Source of the DNA: Portulaca oleracea
Lineage: Eukaryota; Streptophyta; Magnoliopsida; Caryophyllales; Portulacaceae
DNA length: 64,000 bases
Assembly (NCBI GenBank): GCA_029582165.1
Contig: CM055868.1
Span: forward strand, 17,724,391 to 17,788,390
Direction of reading: 5' to 3'
The notes below the pieces were generated by a model that saw only the letters and a program-made list of their open reading frames with translations, did no database searches and was not told the DNA's origin. Positions within the stretch are counted from its first letter, which is position 1; each line of letters begins with the position of its first letter. This document shows, piece after piece, positions 57,301-64,000 of the stretch. A program made the position numbers and the translations under genes.

Positions 57301-58557
57301 GGGACGGTTTTCCAAAATCCACTCGGGGACGGGGCGGGGATGGGGACAAAATTTCCCCCATCCCCGTCCCCATTTTCCCTGCCGGGGTGAATTCCCTGTC
57401 CCCATCCCCGAAAATGTTAAAATTATCAAATAACCTTTATTCAAATTTAATATATATATTAATGGGAAGGACAAAGTAGTAATTTTTCAATTTATTCTCA
57501 CTTGTTACATTATTATTGGATTTTTAACTATTATTACTAAAGCAAGTTAAATACATTGTATTTTGAACATGTTAAAAACCGGGTTCTATTAAAAACAGGA
57601 TCCGATTAAAATTTAGTTAAATTTAAAATAGTTTTAAAAAATCCCCGTTGGGGATGGGGAATCCGCGGGGATGGGGATGGGGCAAGAATAATTCCCCGAA
57701 GCGAGGATGGGTCGGGGATGGAGATGAGTTTTGGGAGTGGGGATGGGGACGGGGGTATACTCCCCCATCCCCGATCCGCCCCGTTGCCATCCCTACCGGA
57801 GGCCAGGATTTTGTGCCTCTATGGGTTATGTGTCAGGAGATCAGGGTTCCACCCCTGATATAGGATAGATGATTTTTGATGCCTTTGGTAGGCGATTGTT
57901 TTGATGCCTTTGGAAGGCGATTGTTTTGATGCCTTTGATAGGCTAATGTTTTTGCGGGCGATAACCCGGAGACCAGGACTTGGTGCCTATATGGGTTAAG
58001 TGTCAGGAGATCAGGGTTTCATCCCTGATATAGGATAGATGATTTGTTTTGATGCCTTTGGTAGGCGAACGTTACTATAAGGGATGTAATATCCCGCCCG
58101 CGTAATAAAATATGAATTGGTTGGGTTGAGGAAAATAGTTAAAGGATTAAAGGTTTGTGAAATGGTTTGAGTTGTTCCCTCTCCCTCAAATGAATTGAAA
58201 TGAACTTAACTTGTTTTTAACGTTAGGGGTAGACATTATTGAAATTTCCCACTCATTTTTGAAATGTTTTGTTTTCAGGTGAAGATCTATATGCCGGGGA
58301 CGAGAATTGAAAGTGAGGACGACATGTTTAGAAGCTATCATTTATGTTATGTTTTTTTTTTTGAAAGACTTGAAGTTAGTTTGAGTTTCTTAGTATGGTT
58401 TACCGAATTGAACGGTTGTTAGTTTCCCTTCTTGCCTTGTATTCCTTCGGGGATACGGCAGTGACGCCCTAAATAAGAGTTGAGAATTCCGCTGAAATTT
58501 TTCCGTTAATGTTAGTTTGACTTTGACTTTCTATAATTGAATTTCCGGGGCGTTACA
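54358..58557 (+). repeat. Tekay LTR of copy 3
   Basis: About 3.6 kb without the MITE. Closely matches 38431-41962 over its whole length, including a 600-bp AT-rich tract (55380-56130). Confidence 0.85.
57203..57795. mobile_element. 593-bp hAT-type MITE, G-rich ends
   Basis: Inverted ends TAGGGATGGCAATGGGGCGG and CCGCCCCGTTGCCATCCCTA resemble Ac-type hAT termini. Flanks CCGGAGAA and CCGGAGGC each differ by one base from CCGGAGAC, the sequence in the uninterrupted LTR at about 57967, so they are a decayed 8-bp target duplication. Subterminal GGGGATGGGG tracts could form G-quadruplexes. No transposase. Confidence 0.85.
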
Positions 58558-58560
58558 GAA

Positions 58561-58572
58561 TGGTATCAGAGC
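58561..58572 (+). other. Tekay primer binding site, iMet tRNA type
   Basis: TGGTATCAGAGC three bases after the LTR end. Confidence 0.9.
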
Positions 58573-58742
58573 TTTGGGTTGCGACCTAATAGCTCCTAAG
58601 TTTCCTTTAGGTTTTAGTTGGACCCTAGGAAGCTAAAGTCGGAGTGATGAGTGTAGGATGGGAAAACGGTTTTATGTTTTCCTATTATTACATGATTATG
58701 TTTTTAATTTTCTATGCTGCTAATATGTTCTAACCCTATAGG

Positions 58743-59388
58743 ATGGCTCAATGCACTCACTGCTACCATCATCCCACCCCGTGTTTCCATCGTTATACCC
58801 TTATTCCTCTTAAGGAGAGCTTGGGAACTCAAATGCTTAACTTCTACGACGAGATTGACAAGTACACTAAAGATGTCCCGAGCTCATGCCTTCGTGGTAA
58901 CGAGGAGAGTTAGGCGAATGCATTTTTCCTCACGCTTCGGGAAGACCCTTGGTGGGGCCATGTTGTACCATTATTGTTTCCACCCCCACTTCCGATCGAG
59001 GAGTATCCCCACCCGTGTTGTTGGTACAGGAGGTACCGAGTGGACTCAGAGCACCGAATCCCGAAAGTCTTTTACAAAGATCGCCAAGATTGGGAGGCGT
59101 GATGTGGAAAGAGTTCAAGTGAACCCAGCTCCAGCACCTGTCATGGATATGGATCCTGAGAGTGACCCAGAGGAAGATCCAGAGGAGGATTCTGAGCCCG
59201 CGGTGACCTCTGGAGTTACAACTGCACCTGCCGATGAGCCCGAATAGGAGACCGAACCCGAGGATGAGGTTATGGTGGACTGGGAGACAGGAGAAGACCT
59301 CCAAGAGGACTCGGGGGATGAGTCTTATGATCCAGATTGGACCTCGATCGTTGCTAGGAAGAACCCTTTGTGTAGGAGGATCATATAA
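58743..59388 (+). pseudogene. ORF upstream of gag, Tekay copy 3
   Basis: Counterpart of 42148-42804: MAQCTHCYHHPTPCFHRY start, SLGTQMLNFYDEIDKYTKDV, then a TAG at about 58912 where copy 2 has CAG, REDPWWGHVV, and the same frame change before the acidic DPESDPEEDPEED tail. The acidic tail lacks one 12-bp unit present in copy 2. Confidence 0.55.
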
Positions 59389-59798
59389 GTGGGACAGTAA
59401 TAGTAGTATTAAGATTGGTTGCTATAGTTACTTATGCGTGGTTAGTTTGATTGTGATATATCCTTGAATGTGGTGTGTTGTTCTCTTTATGTATTAACCC
59501 CAAATAGGGGATAGATATACATACTATTACGCGGGTGTGCAAAGTATTATAAATAATAGTCTTGATTCTTTTGACATATTAGTATATCTATGTTCTTCTT
59601 TCTTTTCAAGGGATATGCGATGAAAGAATATGTGAAATATGATGCTATTACATGGGCTTACTTGTTGAAATATGTTACAATTTTGTGTCTGCTTAGTAGT
59701 TTTATGTGATAGCTGGATTGAATGGTTCCTCCTTAGAATTGGTGATTTACACTGTGAGTTTAAACCTTAAGTAGTCTTAATCAACCCTTTGAACCAGG

Positions 59799-61013
59799 AT
59801 GTCGGACACGAACGATTCTCACTCTAATAACATTAACCGGGAGCGCCCGCAAGCTGCGGCCGAACAGCGCCCTCAAACCACGACTGAACTACGCCAACGT
59901 TATGCTCACTTGATGTCAGGGTCGAGTACAACAACACTAGGGAACGACCTTACTAGCATGATAATGATTGAGATGCTGAACAAGCACGAGGATCTATGGA
60001 AGAAGGTGGTGGATCGACAAGGAGGAGAAAGGGAAGATCACCCCTCCACTCTCCTCCAAAGGTTCAATAGCTTCAACCCGCCCACTTACACAGGGGTAGC
60101 TGACCCCAAAATCTTTGAAGAGTGGGTTAGAGAGATTGAAAAGATTTTTGATACGACATGCTGTCCCAAGGAGTTGAGGGTGGATTTTGCTGCACACCAC
60201 CTGAAGGAGGAGGTCGATCTATGGTGGGCTAGTGTGAAGGAGATACGGACCGAACCGGGTTTTGACTGGAACCATTTTAAGGTTGTGCTGAAGGATCGGT
60301 TTTATCCTATGTCCTTTCAAAAGGCGAAAGAAAAGGAATTCATGAACTTACGCCAAGGAGAGCGTAGCGTGCTCGCTTACTCCACTAAGTTCACCAAGCT
60401 ATCTCGGTTTGCACCTGCCTTGGTATCCAGCGAACAATTAAGGATGGATTGCTTCTAGGATGGGTTGGACTGCAAAATTCAGCATCAGATGTCACCACGT
60501 GAGTTCACGTCTTACCAGAACATGCTGAATGTTGCCCTCACAGTAGAAAGAGTAATGCACGACATGGATCGACAACTTGGCATACAAGGGCATAAGAGGA
60601 AAGAGCCGCCCCATTTCAACCCACCCCAACCCTACCAAGAGAAGAGGTTTTGCCCCAACAAATGGCAGAGTAACCGACCTTCGAGGCGTGGGCCATCGCA
60701 TATGCCTATTTGTAGGATTTGTGGCCGACCCATCCATTATCCTCGAGATTGTAGAGCAGGAGCTGCAAAGGGAGGATGCTTTAAGTGTGGGAGTCTCCAA
60801 CACCACATCAGGCAGTGCCCTCTACAGAACTCAGGAGGCAATAATAGTGGAAACAATGGAAAGTGGAGAGCCCCGCAGTCAACATATCAAAATCGGGGAG
60901 GCTACAATGGAAACCAAAGGCCGCAACAACAAAAGTGGGGTGGTCGGTGGAAATCAGAACAACCAAGGGAGGCCAGCAAACCCGCCTCGTCAGCAGCAAT
61001 AACCGCCGCATAA
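59799..61013 (+). pseudogene. Tekay gag (copy 3)
   Basis: Starts MSDTNDSHSNN at 59799. One TAG at 60456 (TGG in copy 2) breaks the Gag core end; the frame then continues 60465-61013. Both zinc knuckles are intact: CRICGRPIHYPRDC and CFKCGSLQHHIRQC. A Gln/Asn/Arg-rich tail follows and ends in TAA at 61001-61003 or thereabouts. Confidence 0.85.
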
Positions 61014-61021
61014 CGCAGGAG

Positions 61022-61424
61022 GACGAGTGTATGTGATGAGGAAGGATGAGGCTGGCAATGAAGCGGACGTCGTGACGGGTACCTTCTCTGTTCATCTCTA
61101 AAATGTCTCTGTTTTATTGATTCTGGCGCTAGTCATTCTTTTGTTGGACGAGTTATAGTAGAAAAGGCTAAGATGAAACCCTCGGAGAATAGCAAACCTC
61201 TGTCGGTAGCCCTACTCACCAGAGATACCATTAGATGTGGAGAGTTATATGGGGGATGTCCTATAGTGATAGTAGGTCAGGAATTTGAGGCAGACCTCTA
61301 TATATTTGACATAATGGAGTTTGATGTTATTTTGGGGATGGACTGGTTAGCAAAATATAGAGCTCAGATAGATTGCTACAAGCAAAAGGTGACCTTAGTA
61401 GGACCGAATGGAAAGAAGGTTGTG
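61022..61424 (+). pseudogene. Tekay protease fragment (copy 3)
   Basis: VYVMRKDEA start. The active-site region reads DSGA but lies after a stop and a one-base deletion near 61102-61118. FDVILGMDWLAKYRAQIDC is intact. It ends where the Athila-like LTR begins, after TTGTG (possible duplication, 61420-61424). Confidence 0.8.
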
Positions 61425-63172
61425 TGTTTAGACCCGATTTCGCGTCTAAATACCGCCTAAATCCTTAGGCTTTTGACTTGTCTCGTAGCTCGTTTTAATA
61501 ACTTTTAATGCGTTTTGGTTATTTTTGTAGTTTCCGATGGTTTTACTCAAAACGATGCTAAATGGGATATTTTTGCACCAATCTTTGGAATCCCGAGATC
61601 CCCTAAGATTCCCCTAGCCCTGGTCGTGTCAAAGGCAACGGAGACGGAAGGGCCGAGCATGTCGGAAGCGCGGAAACGCAAGTATTGGGTCGAAGAGCGC
61701 CGAAGGGTAGCCCCCGCTACGCCCTGAAGATAAGTTGGCCGAGATAGACCGTGGCCACGGTCTCCCATGAGCGTAGCCACGGTGTGATTGAGCCAAATGC
61801 CTAAGGAAACAGAATTGCAACCCGAGATGGACCGTGGTCAAGGTCAACCTGACCGTAGCCACGGTGAGATCACTGTCCTGCCCCAGGAAGCAGCTGGCCG
61901 AACAAGACCGTGGCCACGGTCTCCCATGACCGTAGCCACGGCGGTGCGAAGGAGCGAAAAGATGTCAACCCTAATCGCCTACACCGTGCCCACGGTGCCT
62001 GGGTACCGTGCCCACGGTACTGCGAAGCGAAGTTGAGTTCTGCCTGCCTTACGCAGGACCGTGGCCACGGTCACCTTGACCGTGCCCACGGTCCCCTGCG
62101 GGACACGTTTTGTCTGTAGTGTTAAATGATGAGTTTTGAGTAACAACCTGGGTTACTATATATTGTTTAAGGTCATTTTAGCAGACGAGAACATCTTTAA
62201 TCAGTCTTTAGCTACCTTTTATCATACTTTAGCCTTCTTTTATCACATTTTAAGCTTTGGATTAGAGGGATTAGTGAAGATTTCTGCTGATTTTATTGAT
62301 TCTCGTATTGGATTCTCTCAAGTTTTATTTCAAGATTGAAGATTATTATCATATTTGGAGCATTGGAGCTTATTTATTCAGAAGTTTTTCCTCTTTGTCA
62401 TCATCATTAATGAGCACTTCTTAACCTTTCTCTATTTTACTTCACAGTTTATTTATTAATCCCTGTTTTTGCTATTGTTGTTATTATTGATTTTGTTGAT
62501 TATTTATTGTTCTTGTTTACCCTTTTAAGCATGATTAATGTTGTTGATGTTAGTATCATGATAGTTAGGATGTTTAGTGGCTAGAACCCTAATGGGTTAG
62601 GGAGATATTTAGGGTGTGAATGGATGATTAGGTTTGGGTTAGCAATATTAGTGAGTAACTAGTTAGGAAATCAACTTGCCAACCCCATCCTTCCCTCAAG
62701 TGGGATGTATTTGGGTGCGAAAGCATCCCGAATACATCCAATGCTTGTTGGAAGAATGGAAATTGGGATAGTTAGTGTTCTAGTTTGCGAAAGCGAATAG
62801 AAACTAACTAGGAAATTCCATTTCATCGACTCCCCGGGTCTGTCTACGGACTTTGGGGGAGTCAATCCGGACTATCCTTGAAAGAGGAAGCCCGGTAGGT
62901 ATTTTCCAACAGAGTTACCATTTGATTTCCCCTTCTCGTTACTCTCTTGCTGCGAAACCCATTTCCTTATCCCCGTTTGCATCCCGAAAGTCTCCCGACA
63001 CCCATTGTCTCACCTTTCTGACCGAACCTAGTGTGTTTGTGCTGTTTTTACCCCAAAAATCAATCACCCTTTCGTGATCGTAAACCCTACCTAGAGTCGA
63101 ATAGCTGCAGCTAAGGCCCCTAGCTCCCTGTGGAAGAACGATATAACCAAGGTCTCACAAACCACATTACAC
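61425..63172 (+). repeat. Athila-like 5' LTR
   Basis: About 1.75 kb. TGTTTAGACCCGATTTCGCG start, end near CCACATTACAC. Open frames inside, such as 61515-61727 and 62853-63077, are not supported as genes. Confidence 0.85.
61746..62095. repeat. Array of ACCGTGGCCACGGT palindromes in the LTR
   Basis: About ten units in five pairs: the perfect 14-bp dyad at about 61749, 61907 and 62058, with variants (ACCGTAGCCACGGT, ACCGTGCCCACGGT, ACCGTGGTCAAGGT) as partners. Partners within a pair are about 10-16 bp apart. Confidence 0.85.
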
Positions 63173-63176
63173 TAAA

Positions 63177-63194
63177 TGCGCCGTTACCGGGGAG
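63177..63194 (+). other. Primer binding site, degraded tRNA-Asp type
   Basis: TGCGCCGTTACCGGGGA, differing from TGGCGCCGTTGCCGGGGA by one missing G and one A for G. Confidence 0.75.
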
Positions 63195-63451
63195 CAAGCG
63201 CACCTAGCTTAGCTCTTTGTCTTTAGGTCGTTTATGATCATTTCACTTGCTAGAGATTTTTGTTATCCTAGGTTATTGGAAATTTGATTTTTTTTTTCTG
63301 TTCGTTCCTTTTGTGCATGCGGACTCGATCTCGACGAGGCTAAACTCCGATTACTCCGCCGAATCCAAACCCGGAGAGCATTATTCGACAAGCAAACGCC
63401 GGATCGAGACGAAGAAGATAACAAAGGGAGCAAGAAACAATTGAAGATCCA

Positions 63452-64000
63452 ATGACCGACGGAGAACAAGATCCACCCCATACCCTAGCATCATATTCCC
63501 TTCCATCGTCGGGTACGGGAGGCGACCCCATCATACTTCTTGCATTACCACCGAACGCTACATTCGAATTCAAGCCATATTTGTTGGACATCTTCGAGAA
63601 CAATCCGTATCATGGAGGAGAGCACGAAAATCCTATTGACCACATCAACAAATTCGAGCAACGCATCAGCTTTGTGCAGATGAATGGAGTTTCCACTGAA
63701 TATATGAAGCTGAAATTTTTCCCGCTCACCTTGAAGGCGAAAGCGCTATTATGGCTCAACACATGTCCGCCCGGAACTTATTCTACATGGGATGCACTTA
63801 GCCGCGACTTCCTTCAAAGGTTTTTCCCTAATGACGAGACGTGTCGGTTGAGGCAAGCCATCATGAGCTTCAAGCAAGAGCCCGATGAGTCGTTGTTCGA
63901 GGCATGGGGGAGATTCAAAGCTCTCCAACGGAGGTGTCCACATCATAACCTAGAGGATTGGTTACTACTGCACCACTTCTATTCTGGATTGAGTAGCTCC
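63452..64000 (+). CDS. Athila-like gag, 3' end outside the window
   Basis: An open frame of 183 codons from ATG 63452 to the window edge without a stop. It carries the retrotransposon Gag core: TFEFKPYLLDIFENNPYHGG, HINKFEQRISFVQMNGV, KLKFFPLTLKAKALLWL, CPPGTYSTWDALSRDF, SFKQEPDESLFEAWGRF and CPHHNLEDWLLLHHFYSGL. In the same frame an earlier ATG at 63317 (MRTRSRRG, a typical Athila-like gag start) is separated from it by two TAA codons, so the ancestral start was probably there. Product: capsid/RNA-binding polyprotein. Confidence 0.8.
   Translation, partial: MTDGEQDPPHTLASYSLPSSGTGGDPIILLALPPNATFEFKPYLLDIFENNPYHGGEHENPIDHINKFEQRISFVQMNGVSTEYMKLKFFPLTLKAKALLWLNTCPPGTYSTWDALSRDFLQRFFPNDETCRLRQAIMSFKQEPDESLFEAWGRFKALQRRCPHHNLEDWLLLHHFYSGLSSS

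Larger units (their letters stand above)
54358..61424 (+). mobile_element. Tekay-type copy 3, cut by an Athila-like element
   Basis: LTR (54358-58557, with a hAT MITE inside), primer site at 58561, pre-gag ORF, gag and the start of protease, then broken at 61425. The remainder would lie outside the window beyond the inserted element. The first LTR base pair is GG instead of TG. Confidence 0.85.
61425..64000 (+). mobile_element. Plus-strand Athila-like element, 3' part outside the window
   Basis: LTR, tRNA-Asp-like primer site and gag. Same family as the minus-strand element at the left edge (same LTR start TGTTTAGACCC and similar gag). Whether it also lacks pol cannot be seen. Confidence 0.85.

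Noticed and set aside
57172..57474. Gly/Pro/His-rich open frames
   Set aside because: They translate the G-rich MITE ends; both strands are open from the GGGGATGGGG repeat.

Overview
This is nuclear DNA from a flowering plant, most likely a eudicot. The evidence is a spliced gene with GT-AG introns for a plant-type UPF0114 membrane protein, set in dense plant transposon families: Athila-like and Tekay/Del-like Ty3-gypsy elements, Copia elements with iMet-type primer sites, L1-type LINEs, CACTA, and MITEs. Base composition is AT-rich with long microsatellites. No species can be assigned from the sequence. Only one host gene is convincing (30614-32993, + strand); nearly everything else is transposon sequence, mostly broken.

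Left arm (1-16183): a minus-strand Athila-like gag-only retrotransposon (LTR 8468-10110, tRNA-Asp-type primer site, gag split in two) carries a second minus-strand element, 3178-7971, inserted inside its gag with a 5-bp target duplication. That inner element has two different palindromic ends and a long acidic ORF. The outer element sits in a Copia LTR fragment, which sits against the 3' end of a plus-strand LINE. That LINE lies tail to tail with a nearly complete but decayed minus-strand LINE (11242-16183), whose ORF1 is interrupted by a 350-bp Mutator-like MITE.

Nest (16184-26380): a CACTA element without transposase contains a Tekay-type solo LTR (17575-25185), which contains a Copia element with gag but no pol (18804-23119). 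Each of the three has its own matching target duplication (3, 5 and 5 bp).

Host island (26384-33290): intergenic DNA with two related MITEs carrying GCGGT-rich cores, a degenerate tandem repeat, a decayed RRM-like ORF, and the five-exon UPF0114 gene. A gag-only Copia element (33292-36515, minus) follows closely.

Right arm (36516-64000): Tekay-type chromovirus copies arranged as internal-LTR-internal-LTR, then a truncated foreign LTR, a second minus-strand LINE (about 49794-54357), and a third Tekay copy with a hAT MITE in its LTR. That copy is cut at 61425 by a plus-strand Athila-like element of the same family as the one at the left edge; its gag runs off the window. Where aligned copies can be compared, most premature stops are C-to-T or G-to-A changes (CGA, CAA, CAG or TGG becoming stops), as expected of long-methylated, silenced DNA.

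The most notable points are a stem-loop shared by the two Athila-like 3' regions, the mismatched palindromic ends of the inner element, an extra ORF upstream of gag in two Tekay copies, and arrays of a 14-bp perfect palindrome in the Athila-like LTRs.
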